NCBI GenBank assembly: GCA_947683425.1 | Contig: CANTUQ010000081.1 | Location: 9,854,501-9,918,500, forward strand | From: Excoecaria cochinchinensis | Lineage: Eukaryota > Streptophyta > Magnoliopsida > Malpighiales > Euphorbiaceae | Length of the DNA stretch: 64,000 nt | Direction: 5' to 3' | Shown: positions 33,163 to 45,615 of the stretch, one piece after another | Layout: the number at the start of each line of letters is the position of its first letter | How positions within the stretch are numbered: the first letter of the stretch is position 1 | Program-made: the position numbers and the translations under genes | Notes under the pieces: model-generated | Databases searched by the model: none | What the model was told of the DNA's origin: nothing | What the model saw: the letters and a program-made list of their open reading frames with translations, nothing else

Positions 33163-34392
33163 GTGATTGTTAGTAACAAAGATAAGGATAATGGTGCAAA
33201 AAAGGGTAAAAAGGAAGATGCCATACCAATAGAAGATAATGAACCAAAGGTAGACATTAAAACTTTACCTTTCCCTCAAAGGTTCACAAGACGTAACTTA
33301 GATAAGCAATTTGATAAGTTCCTTAATTATCTCAAAGATATTACTATTACTGTACCATTTATGGATGATATTAGAGATATGCCGGCTTGGGGTAAGTTTT
33401 TAAAGGATATTATTAGTCATAAAAGTAAGCTTGAGTATTATGGTATAATATCTCTTATTGATGAATCTAAAGCCATGTATTGTAAATCTCCACCAAAGCT
33501 TAAGGATCTTGGTTGTTTTATTATTCCTTGCATAATTAGTAATACTCATTTTGACAAAACTTTGTGTGATGTTGGTGCTAGTATTAGTTTTATGCCTTAT
33601 TCCATTTATAAAAGGCTTGATTTAGGAGAACTTAAGCCTACAAATATGTGTTTATCTATGGCTAACAAATCTATTACTTATCTACTTGGCATTAAAGTGG
33701 GTAAATTTGTTATACCTGCTGATTTTGTTAATTTTGAGATGGAAAAAGATCCTGAAATTCTAATTTTATTTGGAAGGCCATTTTTAAGAATAGCTGGTAC
33801 CACTATTGACATGAAGAGAAGGAAGATTACATTAGAGCTAGATGATGAGATTATGGAATTTGACGTGTTCAAAATGATGAAGTCCTCACCAATGGAAGTT
33901 GTAAGTAGAATTGACTCAATTGATATTATTGATGAATGCATTAATGAAGTGATGCATGAATGTCTAAGGCAAGATCCTATTGAACCATACTTGATGCAAG
34001 AAGCTAATTTGAATTTTTGGGAAGCAACTCCATACATTCCTTCCTATAGGACCTCACGATTTGAATCTTTGAGGAAGGATAATGATCCTAAGTTTAATTC
34101 ACCAAATGAAGACGTCAAGATAGAGCTTAAGCCTTTACCATCGAGTTTAAGGTATGCATTTCTTGACTCTAATTCTAAATTTCCTTTTATTGTTAATTCA
34201 TCTATGACTAAGAATAAAGTTGATGCTTTACGTGATGTGTTACTTAGTCATAGAAATGCAATTGGCTATTCTATCAATGATTTGAAGGGTATTAGACAAA
34301 ATGTGTGCATGCGTAGAATCCTTTTAGAGGATGATGCTAAGCCTTCCATTAAAGGTCAAAGGAGGATAAATCCTACTCTTAGGAAGTGGTGA
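33163..34392 (+). pseudogene. Element F: Athila gag C-terminus and protease
   Basis: A 409-codon open frame. The first part is a Lys-rich linker, then LPFPQRFTRRNLDKQFDKFL, a signature of Athila polyproteins. The protease has its active site in LCDVGASISFMPYSIYKRL (about residues 138-156) and the later ILFGRPFLR motif (about 204-212). A linker to RT follows, ending near RRILLEDDAKPSIKGQRRI. It ends in a TGA caused by a frameshift near 34380, after which RT continues in another frame. The D-x-G-A-S active site looks intact. Confidence 0.93.
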
Positions 34393-35016
34393 GAAAAGAA
34401 GTGATTAAGTTGCTTGACAATGGAATCATATATTCCATTAGTGATAGTAAATGGGTGAGTCCAGTTTAAGTTGTCCCTAAAAAGGGAGGCTTAATGGTGG
34501 TTAAAAATGAGTCTAATAATTTAATACCTACGAAGACTATCATGGGATGGCATATGTGTATAGACTATAGGAATTTAAACAAGGCAACTAGAAAGGATCA
34601 TTTTCCACTACCTTTCTGCTTAAAAGATTAGCTAATTTTTCTTATTTTTGTTATTTGGATGGCCTTAATGGTTTTTATCAAATACCTATTCATCCCAAGG
34701 ACCAATCTAAGACTATTTTTACAAGCCCATATGGTACTTTTGCTTTTAGATGTATGCCATTTGGTTTATGTAATGCTCCTGCAACCTTTCAAAGATGTAT
34801 GTTTTCAATTTTTAGTGATTTGATAGATGAATGTGTAGAAGTTTTCATGGATGATTTTAGCGTTTATGGATTTTCCTTTGAAAATTGTCTAGAAAATCTT
34901 TCTAATATTCTTGATAGGTATATGGAGAATGGATTAGTACTTAATTGGGAAAAATGCCATTTCATGGCACAAGAGGGAATTGTTCTTGGACACTCGGTGT
35001 CAAGTAGAGGTATTGA
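34393..35016 (+). pseudogene. Element F: Athila reverse transcriptase, cut by element B
   Basis: RT starts in one frame (RKEVIKLLDNGIIYSISDSK, then MCIDYRNLNKATRKDHFPLPF with a TAA at about 34468) and moves to another after a small deletion near 34616. From there it is open: LDGLNGFYQIPIHPKDQSKT, MPFGLCNAPATFQRCM and the catalytic FMDDFSVYG. The FMDDFSV form is characteristic of Athila. The frame stops at 35016, where element B begins. The rest of RT, RNase H, integrase and the 3' LTR should lie beyond the window. Confidence 0.93.
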
Positions 35017-35422
35017 TGTAACACCCCAACCCATACGTGGGCGAACCCATCCGCAAGGGAGTAGGAAGCCGTACGAGTAGGTGTGTTACCGAACAGAAAC
35101 GAGACAAAGCATACTAAAATACGGAAGAATTTAAAACTTGAGAAGTAGATTTGGACATGCATACTTCGCAAACGCGCATACACTAAGCAAAAGCATACAG
35201 TTGTGAAAACTTACAAGCATACAATAGAAGTTATTCTCCAAACATCGCTATACAAATATTTACATGGCCCAGAATATTATATAAGTATCGTTACATATTA
35301 TTACATATACATATTTTACAGAATTACAAAATCCAAAATAAAGAAGCTGGACAAAAACCAAAACTCCTAGCTCCTATGTGGCCGACTCTGCAGATGCGCG
35401 ACTCGAACAAAAGCAAACCTGC

Positions 35423-35472
35423 CACCTGCACGGGGAAAAGAACCCGTGCTAAGCGATAACGCTTAGTGGGGA
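35423..35472 (-). other. Conserved LTR double hairpin in element B 3' LTR
   Basis: On the + strand GCACGGG pairs with CCCGTGC, then CTAAGCG with CGCTTAG and GTGGGG. The first stem has an extra G-C pair relative to elements A and S2, changed on both sides. Confidence 0.8.
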
Positions 35473-36981
35473 AAGCACAAAAATATAGACGACCATTCAC
35501 AACGGTCGCCAAGGCATACCACATACACGAAGGTGAATACATAAAATCCTGACAGATAAATATACATGCTTGTATAATATAGCCATGCACTCGAATATGC
35601 TTAACCACACTCATACACTCATATTATTAACACACCCAATTGTTTTGCCAAAATCATTATATTTATCCAAACCCAAGAGATGATGTCAAAACACCACACT
35701 TCCACTGCGTAAACTTATTACAAATTATCATGCCATGAAACGTAAACACATAATAACATACCGTAATTATTACAATAGCTAATAATAAGGAGCTATATAA
35801 CATCGTATTAAATTTGTTACATATGTTGGTTCAAGGTCACATTCCTAAGTATACAAATCAGTATACTTAATCTTAGTAATTAACAATACATATTCACGTT
35901 TATATATGTAGACTTCAACCATAGTATTCAGTAATTCAGATTCGCATTCACATACATATTAATTTATCTCATTATTATACAAAAGTGTAGTATCCATATT
36001 ATGTGATACACCAACTTCACATACACATACTATACACAAGACCATTTACAGATAACCATAAAGGTGCAATATACAGATCAGAGTTACACTTAACCCAATC
36101 AGAGATTTATAATCACATTCGAATTCACAACTGGTTCACATGATCGAAATCTTCCACATTCGGATATCATATTCTCATATTCATATCAGATAGAGCAAAC
36201 GAAATACCTGCTGACTCAAAATAGTGGATAACGAGTACTGAGGGGGAGACCTCATGAGGGAACACATAGCCCGATCTCTGATCGGGGAAACCTCAGAGGG
36301 AACACATAATATAATGTACCATACAGGTACAAGTCGGAAGGCAATATTGTATTGCACAGGATCTTAAACAAGATCCATACACATACACATACACATAATA
36401 GGGGTTCACGAGGAACCATTCGGGGACCTGATCAGGGTCCAAATCGTTCAAAGGGCACTGCAGCTACACATACATAGACTCTATTAGGCATGCCTAACTA
36501 TCCACTAGACTGACTCTCGCAGGTCATGCATCATTCAAATCAGGTGTCATATCAGACAGTATATAAATATCATCATATTTAATCCAGAGTACAATGGACA
36601 TATTCACATTAATATACACATACTTCAGCCGCAGCATTCAGTAATTCAAACTCGTATTCATATACATATTAATTTGTCACATTACTATACAGAAATGTAG
36701 TGTTCACATTATGTGACATACTGACTTCATATACACATACTATAAACAAGACCATTTACAGATAAAAACAAAAGTACAATACGCAGGTTAGAGTTACCTT
36801 TAGCCTGTTCAGAGACTTATATTCACATTCGCATAACCCAAAAATCATACTCATATAGATATCACATTCTTGTGTTCGTAACTAATCAGAATCCAATATA
36901 GAAACATTATTATGCCAAGCATTAACTGAACATTCAAATTATGCTTTTAACTATTAACCACTTTTTATAAAAACAGAGTAG

Positions 36982-37793
36982 GTCACGGTCACAACCAGAT
37001 TGGTTGTCACCGTGACATACCAAAGAAACCAAACAGAAGCAAAAGTCTAGACACCTCACGGTCACAACCAAAATGGTTGTCACCGTGACATGTCCAGAAC
37101 CCATAACAGAAGCAAAATCTGGACACCTCACGGTCACAACCAAAATGGTTATCACCGTGACATGCCCATAACAAAATATTATTCCATAAACACTTTATCA
37201 TACCATTCATACCAACTATTGGAGCATTTATATAAATACTTACTTACCCGATTTGTCGCATTATGGCCTCCATTAAAAAGAGGAATTCATAAGCTAAAAG
37301 CATTAGAGCACATTTACCATTATCAATATATATAATCACTCAGCAAATTCATTTCATGTGACGTCTTTCATGAATCTATAACTTAGATCTTAAGTCGTAC
37401 CTATGCATATTTGTTCATATCATACACGTTTATATAGATTAAAGTATTATAATGTTCAATAATGTCGTTAGACTTGACTTGATTCTAATACATACATTTA
37501 CACATTATTACATCATTAGTTTGCTATTAATCTCACTCATAATCATGTTTAATTTCCAAGGTATAACCATTCTTATACTCATTTAATAGTCCTAAACATA
37601 CATCGGATGGATCCTAGAAAGTTCTGGTGCAATACGGGTTCAATTCGGGAAGAAAAACACCTAAAATGGTCAAGACAGAAGGGGTCACGGTGGTAATGAA
37701 TTCATTGTGACCGTGAGGTCCAAAAATTTACATTCTGCCTAGCATTTTGGTATGTCACGGTGGCAATGAAATTCATTGTGACCGTGACATACC
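36982..37793 (-). repeat. Palindrome cluster in element B 3' LTR
   Basis: Five imperfect palindromes of 33-45 bases. In the first, 15 of 16 arm positions pair (GTCACGGTCACAACCA with TGGTTGTCACCGTGAC). The longest, 37749-37793, pairs 20 of 22 positions. The first three lie in a roughly 72-base tandem unit. The same five occur in the other LTR at positions 5125 higher. Confidence 0.88.
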
Positions 37794-39125
37794 AAAAATT
37801 TGCAAAACAGAAAGCAAAACTCAGGACTGCTGCACTACACGTTTTTGTTCATCCTAAACGGGCATCTAAACGACATTTTTAGCCAAATCGTCCTTCTTAA
37901 CAAATGTTGCCTAAGATGTTAAATTTCAAATGAAACAAATTACAGGTAAATTGGACATCTATAGAGTCAGATATGATCTAAACAACTCACAGTGCTTCTC
38001 TGAACCCGTCCAAAGAAGATAGGTCTACTTCTTGACCAATTTTCGCACACTTAGAGTTACAATTAGCTCAAACCTATTTCTAACACATTTGTAGAAATAT
38101 ATCTTAGCTTTCTAAAGGTACTGATTTCATATCATTTGGAGTTCTATAACTCCCGAAACAGTGTAATAACCGAAGAAAGGTCCAGTGTATTCTAATCCAG
38201 TTTTTCACCCAAAAACCTATTCACATGCAACAATGAGTCATTTGAGCCAACACTCACTACCATCATCACAAATCATCACAATACACTCAAGAAGCTTGCA
38301 TCATTCATGAATATACCAAAAATTCATATACAGATAAAAGAAAGTTCCCAAACCTTAGCTCCTTTGCTCCACTAGCTTAAATGGTAGTACTTCCTTGCTC
38401 ATATACACTTCCATAGATTCACCACTCCAATTTCCTCATCAAGAAAATACATAACATTACTTAGGGTTTCTAATTAACCAAAGAGAAATTGCAGAAATCA
38501 AAAAGTTATAACTTACCCTTCTATCTCTAATCTCTCATAAAAGTACTTGAGCTACAATCCATTATACACAACTTGGGCTTGCAAGAAGAGAGAGAGGGGC
38601 TGGCGTGGGATGAAGAAGAAGAGAAAGGGAAAAGGAGAAGGCAAAACGTGAAGGAGATGGGAAATGAGCAGAAATCTGCTCTCACTCTCTCTTAATCTAG
38701 TCAAACTTATCTCAAATGCCACATGTCCTCCTCCTATTGGCCCTCAATAGATTTTTTATGGTATTTCCCCTTTTTGGTCCCTTAATTCCTGTTTAATCCT
38801 TCCTTCACATAATACATAAATATAATTTTACATTGGCCCACAATTAAATCTTATCCCCTTCAATTAAGTCCTAAATTAATACCTTACAAATTTGCAATTG
38901 GCCGCACTTGCCGAAACTTTTGCACTAATGCCGAATTCGTCCTTTCGATACACCTAAAACCACAACTTACATACATTCGGCATAACAATGATCCATTCTC
39001 AAAATTTAGCCCTCATATTTATTTATTCCACTCAATTAAATCCCTATATGTAAAATTACCGAAATACCCTTCACTTATGCGACTTAACTTGTCTATTCCG
39101 ACTAGGCCCGATTTGGGGTGTGATA

Positions 39126-40141
39126 AATCTTCCCTCCTAAAAGAATTTCATCCTCGAAATTCACATACACCAGAAGAAACTCCAAAATGACACTTCGACT
39201 CACCGTCAGACTCATACATTGCATTCTAAAACTATTCACTTACTTACACTTATCGCCATCGCTATACTCTTAAATCACTTTCTTATATTTGAATCTAACA
39301 CATTCATCAGAACAATCATTACTCAAATGCTCGATTGAAATCATAACCCGAACACTTTGCACATAAACTAATTAACTTCGCCAACTGCTACATAAATCCT
39401 TCACTACTTAAGAGATGTCCGTCATACTTACGTTTCTCTTTACCATTAACACTCTTGTCAATCTATAAAATTCTTAGTAACAAATAGTACACGTATACCC
39501 TGTCAGCTTCCTTTCCATCAAAACACGTATGCAAATGTTTATCATGTATGGTTGAAGAAATGATGATGCAATGAGTATGTGAAGATTCATGTATGCAGAA
39601 TAATGCGAAAGAGATGCAATTGATGCTAAAATGATGCACTTTGTCCCATCCCCATGATTCAAGATGCTTTTATTCAAACACTTTTCTGGAGGTAGCCGAC
39701 AGGTATACAGAGTACTACCAAAACCTTATAAGGTCCAAATACTCATCCACTTACTCGATACCTTTCTTTACTGAGGTACACTCTGAATAAAACCTTGAGA
39801 AATCCTAGGAGCAGTCAGCCTATCCAAAATTCGAATCAATCCTTGCACTAATATTCTATCATTAGGAACAGGACCGGAATTCTAACCAAAAGGTGCACAG
39901 AAACAAAACACTTTGATCAGTACTAATTGGGTTCACACTTTCTGTCGTCTCATTCACTTCTCATTCGGGTCAGGCTCCATCTAACATAACACACACAGGA
40001 CAAGACGCATCTGCATTAGGCCACGACACAAAATCGACTTATCCACCAAAACATGACACATACCAACTAGCATACAAAGACCTGACACTCAAACAAACAA
40101 AGACAACCAGAATCGTCAAACCGCGCTCTGATACCACTAAA
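39126..40141 (-). pseudogene. Element B internal remnant (gag start and pol tail)
   Basis: On the minus strand the right part, about 40000-39770, carries a gag start (ATG then EPDPNEK and a stop) and RILDRLTAPRISQGF, which matches the Gag N-terminus of element A. The left edge, 39126-39170, carries the pol tail FEDEILLGGK, equivalent to FEDEILVSREE in A. Everything between (rest of Gag, protease, RT, RNase H, integrase, chromodomain) is missing. The middle, 39180-39770, is unrecognised AT-rich sequence. A PPT-like purine run abuts the 3' LTR. Confidence 0.75.
40123..40136 (-). other. Primer-binding site of element B (tRNA-iMet)
   Basis: TGGTATCAGAGCGC on the minus strand, five bases from the LTR. 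Perfect match to the usual plant initiator tRNA-Met primer site. Confidence 0.92.
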
Positions 40142-43100
40142 TGTAACACCCCAACCCATACGTGGGCGAACCCATCCGCAAGGGAGTAGGAAGCCGTACG
40201 AGTAGGTGTGTTACCGAACAGAAACGAGACAAAGCATACTAAAATACGGAAGAATTTAAAACTTGAGAAGTAGATTTGGACATGCATACTTCGCAAACGC
40301 GCATACACTAAGCAAAAGCATACAGTTGTGAAAACTTACAAGCATACAATAGAAGTTATTCTCCAAACATCGCTATACAAATATTTACATGGCCCAGAAT
40401 ATTATATAAGTATCTTTACATATTATTACATATACATATTTTACAGAATTACAAAATCCAAAATAAAGAAGCTGGACAAAAACCAAAACTCCTAGCTCCT
40501 ATGTGGCCGACTCTGCAGATGCGCGACTCAAACAAGAGCAAACCTGCCACCTGCACGGGGAAAAGAACCCGTGCTAAGCGATAACACTTAGTGGGGAAAG
40601 CACAAAAATATAGACGACCATTCACAACGGTCGCCAAGGCATACCACATACACGAAGGTGAATACATAAAATCCTGACAGATAAATATACATGCTTGTAT
40701 AATATAGCCATGCACTCGAATATTCTTAACCACACTCATACACTCATATTATTAACACACCCAATTGTTTTGCCAAAATCATTATATTTATCCAAACCCA
40801 AGAGATGATGTCAAAACACCACACTTCCACTGCGTAAACTTATTACAAATTATCATGCCATGAAACGTAAACACATAATAACATACCGTAATTATTACAA
40901 TAGCTAATAATAAGGAGCTATATAGCATCGTATTAAATTTGTTACATATGTTGGTTCAAGGTCACATTCCTAAGTATACAAATCAGTATACTTAATCTTA
41001 GTAATTAACAATACATATTCACGTTTATATATGTAGACTTCAACCATAGTATTCAGTAATTCAGATTCGCATTCACATACATATTAATTTATCTCATTAT
41101 TATACAAAAGTGTAGTATCCATATTATGTGATACACCAACTTCACATACACATACTATACACAAGACCATTTACAGATAACCATAAAGGTGCAATATACA
41201 GATCAGAGTTACACTTAACCCAATCAGAGATTTATAATCACATTCGAATTCACAACTGGTTCACATGACCGAAATCTTCCACATTCGGATATCATATTCT
41301 CATATTCATATCAGATAGAGCAAACGAAATACCTGCTGACTCAAAATAGTGGATAACGAGTACTGAGGGGGAGACCTCATGAGGGAACACATAGCCCGAT
41401 CTCTGATCGGGGAAACCTCAGAGGGAACACATAATATAATGTACCATACAGGTACAAGTCGGAAGGCAATATTGCATTGCACAGGATCTTAAACAAGATC
41501 CATACACATACACATACACATAATAGGGGTTCACGAGGAACCATTCGGGGACCTGATCAGGGTCCAAATCGTTCAAAGGGCGCTGCAGCTACACATACAT
41601 AGACTCTATTAGGCATGCCTAACTATCCACTAGACTGACTCTCGCAGGTCATGCATCATTCAAATCAGGTGTCATATCAGACAGTATATAAATATCATCA
41701 TATTTAATCCAAAGTACAATGGACATATTCACATTAATATACACATACTTCAGCCGCAGCATTCAGTAATTCAAACTCGTATTCATATACATATTAATTT
41801 GTCACATTACTATACAGAAATGTAGTGTTCACATTATGTGACATACTGACTTCATATACACATACTATAAACAAGACCATTTACAGATAAAAACAAAAGT
41901 ACAATACGCAGGTCAGAGTTACCTTTAGCCTGTTCAGAGACTTGTATTCACATTTGCATAACCCAAAAATCATACTCATATAGATATCACATTCTTGTGT
42001 TCGTAACTAATCAGAATCCAATATAGAAACATTATTATGCCAAGCATTAACTGAACATTCAAATTATGCTTTTAACTATTAACCACTTTTTATAAAAACA
42101 GAGTAGGTCACGGTCACAACCAGATTGGTTGTCACCGTGACATACCAAAGAAACCAAACAGAAGCAAAAGTCTGGACACCTCACGGTCACAACCAAAATG
42201 GTTGTCACCGTGACATGTCCAGAACCCATAACAGAAGCAAAATCTGGACACCTCACGGTCACAACCAAAATGGTTATCACCGTGACATGCCCATAACAAA
42301 ATATTATTCCATAAACACTTTATCATACCATTCATACCAACTATTGGAGCATTTATATAAATACTTACTTACCCGATTTGTCGCATTATGGCCTCCATTA
42401 AAAAGAGGAATTCATAAGCTAAAAGCATTAGAGCACATTTACCATTATCAATATATATAATCACTCAGCAAATTCATTTCATGTGACGTCTTTCATGAAT
42501 CTATAACTTAGATCTTAAGTCGTACCTATGCATATTTGTTCATATCATACACGTTTATATAGATTAAAGTATTATAATGTTCAATAATGTCGTTAGACTT
42601 GACTTGATTCTAATACATACATTTACACATTATTACATCATTAGTTTGCTATTAATCTCACTCATAATCATGTTTAATTTCCAAGGTATAACCATTCTTA
42701 TACTCATTTAATAGTCCTAAACATACATCGGATGGATCCTAGAAAGTTCTGGTGCAACACGGGTTCAATTCGGGAAGAAAAACACCTAAAATGGTCAAGA
42801 CAGAAGGGGTCACGGTGGTAATGAATTCATTGTGACCGTGAGGTCCAAAAATTTACATTCTGCCTAGCATTTTGGTATGTCACGGTGGCAATGAAATTCA
42901 TTGTGACCGTGACATACCAAAAATTTGCAAAACAGAAAGCAAAACTCAGGACTGCTGCACTACACGTTTTTGTTCATCCTAAACGGGCATCTAAACGACA
43001 TTTTTAGCCAAATCGTCCTTCTTAACAAATGTTGCCTAAGATGTTAAATTTCAAATGAATCAAATTACAGGTAAATTGGACATCTATAGAGTCAGATATG

Positions 43101-43742
43101 ATCTAAACAACTCACAGTGCTTCTCTGAACCCGTCCAAAGAAGATAGGTCTACTTCTTGACCAATTTTCGGACACTTAGAGTTACAATTAGCTCAAACCT
43201 ATTTCTAACACATTTGTAGACATATAGCTTAGCTTTCTAAAGGTACTGATTTAATATCATTTGGAGATCTATAACTCCCGAAACAGTGTAATAACCGAAG
43301 AAAGGTCCAGTGTATTCTAATCCAGTTTTTCACCCAAAAACCTATTCACATGCAACAATGAGTCATTTGAGCCAACACTCACTACCATCATCACAAATCA
43401 TCACAATACACTCAAGAAGCTTGCATCATTCATGAATATACCAAAAATTCATATACAGATAAAAGAAAGTTCCCAAACCTTAGCTCCTTTGCTCCACTAG
43501 CTTAAATGGTAGTACTTCCTTGCTCATATACACTTCCATAGATTCACCACTCCAATTTCCTCATCAAGAAAATACATAACATTACTTAGGGTTTCTAATT
43601 AACCAAAGAGAAATTGCAGAAATCAAAAAGTTATAACTTACCCTTCTATCTCTAATCTCTCATAAAAGTACTTGAGCTACAATCCATTATACACAACTTG
43701 GGCTTGCAAGAAGAGAGAGAGGGGCTGGCGTGGGATGAAGAA
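40142..43742 (-). repeat. Element B 5' LTR, truncated by element E
   Basis: Colinear with 35017-38617. It carries the same modules: double hairpin 40546-40596 (one stem base changed so that a G-C pair becomes a G-U wobble), GGACCTGATCAGGGTCC 41549-41565, TTAGGCATGCCTAA 41609-41622 and the dyad cluster 42107-42918. It stops at ATGAAGAA, where the LTR of element E starts. The missing 508 bases should lie to the right of the window. Confidence 0.93.
40546..40596 (-). other. Conserved LTR double hairpin in element B 5' LTR
   Basis: As at 35423-35472 but AACGCTTAG has become AACACTTAG. In RNA this leaves a G-U pair, so the stem can still form. Confidence 0.78.
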
Positions 43743-45593
43743 TGTTTTTCTCAAGCGACGGCCAGCCCGTCGGTAAGCGGCAAACCCGTCGGTTGGAGGT
43801 CAGCCCGTCGGATGAATCCTTGTGTCAGAAGGATTCTTTCGACGCCCGTCGGCCAAATTGGCAGGGCCGTCGGATGAATCCTTGTGTCAGTAGGATTCTT
43901 TCGATGCCCGTCGCCACCATAGACGCCCGTCGGTCATGCTTGGCTTATAAAAGCTTTGAATTTTCTCATAAAAAGGGTTGGAAAAATTTTTAAAAGGGGA
44001 AACTCTGCCAAAATTCGTGGGTGTTTTCTCTCTCTTCTAACAAACACATTTCTAAAAGATTCAATTAATTCAAGAGTCAAACCATCAAAAGGAACTAAAT
44101 TCAATTGGTTTTCCTAAGGTTTTGATTCCAAAAATTCGGTTTTCAAAGGAAATCAAGAAGGAAACAACTTATTTTCCTCATTCTTGATTTTTATCTTGTT
44201 TTCTCGTGGAGCGTGCGGGAAGCCATACAACAATAAGGAATCCAACCAAAAAGGTTATTCTAAGGGTAAATATTCCGGACCCTTTTTTGTCCTTGTTTTA
44301 GCTTCATTTTCAATATTGTACTTGTTTTTGCCTTCACTTTCGTTTCTTGTCATTATTTTTCTCGAATTTGGTGTAAAACTTGCTTTTTGATTTTGGGAAA
44401 ACTTCTATTTTCTGGGACAGAGGTGACCGACGGGTCATCTGTTGTGACCGACGCCCGTCGGTCATGTTTGAGCATAACCCGTCGGTCACCCCCACAGACG
44501 GCTTCCTTCGAGTGAGGACGAGCCGTATGGGTCACCTTAACCGACGCCCATCGGTCATCCAGCATAGCCCATCGGTGGGTTCTGTCCCACATTTTCAAAT
44601 CTTCTCCTTTCCCCCCTTTTTTGTTCATTCAAATTTTTATGTTTATTTGTAACCTTCTTTCTGTATTTTAACATCCTTTTGACTTGTTTTGTGAGAGTAT
44701 GTTTCCGTTTCTTGGACTGGATGGAACTTGAGGGAGTCCTCGCGTACTTGGAAAGCTTGTCTGGTTTATTTCCCTATCTTCCTATTTTATACATATTCCA
44801 TGTATTTATTTATCGCTTCTCCTGTATATGACAAAATTATTGTATTCCTCGCTAATGTAAAATCGGCCAAACATTTTATATTTAATAATCTGAACTCTTC
44901 ATAAAATCAAGGACCCAATATCCTATTCTTTATCCAATAAAATCATCACAATAGAAATACCCATTTAGATAATGATGCATGCGAGGACCAAAGTCCTCAA
45001 AATAAGCAATGCCCCAATTCGTGTATGTATCGCACATTTATAAAAGGGAGTTGTATTCCGCTCCTTGTGTTATTGTAATTTATCGCTTTCATTATTTGTA
45101 CATTTACCACTTTCCAAATGTGAATAAATGCGTTTTGATCTAATTGCATCATGTGGAGAGAGAGCGAATTAACGAATATTAAAATTTGATCATAAAATAA
45201 TCAAGGTAGAAATAGATGAGAAGTCCCGAACCCAGTTCTGGTCTTTGGGCTCAAAGAGGCGAGAGGTCTATCCGATCACTCATTGGAATTATGACCTCCA
45301 AGACACCTCTTATGTCAGGAGACTTTGACGTTAATCCTAGGCTCCTTAGGGCGAGAGGTTTACCCTCCAAGACCCCTTTGGTTGGCCCAAAATGGATACT
45401 AAGCGCAGTCTTAGGCTCTCCGAGGCGAGAGAAACTTTCCCAATATTCTATTGGGTGGCGACTCCATGAAACCTCCTTGTTGCCCAAAATAGACGCACTC
45501 GTAATTCGTTGCAAGTTGCCAACGGATCCTCAATTGCCCGATCGCCCTCAAGCGGGTGGTCAGAGGGGCGGCCGCGGGGTCTGGCGCGCGTCA
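43743..45593 (+). repeat. Element E 5' LTR
   Basis: 1.85 kb, TGTTTTTCTC to GCGTCA, three bases before the primer site. A TATA box (TTATAAAAG) lies at 43945-43953. Palindrome cluster 1 (43753-43935) is directly upstream of it and holds two 61-base units with GAATCCTT/AAGGATTC arms and repeated CCCGTCGG. Cluster 2 (44421-44580), downstream, has GACCGACGCCCGTCGGTC at 44446-44463. The 45216-45593 part resembles, at a distance, the equivalent end of element D's LTR. Confidence 0.82.
43945..43953 (+). promoter_or_regulatory. TATA box in element E LTR
   Basis: TTATAAAAG lies ten bases after the end of the upstream palindrome cluster. The role is inferred from consensus and position. Confidence 0.6.
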
Positions 45594-45596
45594 CAG

Positions 45597-45615
45597 TGGC
45601 GACTCCGCTGGGGAC
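45597..45615 (+). other. Primer-binding site of element E
   Basis: TGGCGACTCCGCTGGGGAC, three bases after the LTR. This form is typical of Tat/Ogre elements, usually assigned to a tRNA-Arg primer. Confidence 0.85.

Larger units (their letters stand above)
35017..39125 (-). repeat. Element B 3' LTR
   Basis: 4.1 kb, TGTAACACCCC to GGGGTGTGATA on the + strand (CA end mutated to TA). It contains the double hairpin (35423-35472), GGACCTGATCAGGGTCC (36424-36440), TTAGGCATGCCTAA (36484-36497) and five dyads built on GTCACGGT/ACCGTGAC at about 36982-37016, 37056-37088, 37128-37160, 37682-37716 and 37749-37793. The minus-strand start (CCTAGTCGGAAT, then GGGTATTTCGGTAATTT) resembles solo LTR S2. There is no gene in it. 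Confidence 0.92.
35017..43742 (-). mobile_element. Element B: internally deleted chromovirus, right LTR truncated
   Basis: Two long LTRs (35017-39125 and 40142-43742) in the same orientation flank only about 1.0 kb. Position and order match over the whole 3.6 kb overlap with a constant offset of 5125 and no net indel. I counted about 20 base differences by eye. A tRNA-iMet primer site is at 40123-40136. No RT or integrase domain is left, so it is non-autonomous. It is inserted in Athila RT. The predicted target duplication is ATTGA (35012-35016). The right LTR lacks its last 508 bases because element E starts there. Confidence 0.92.
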
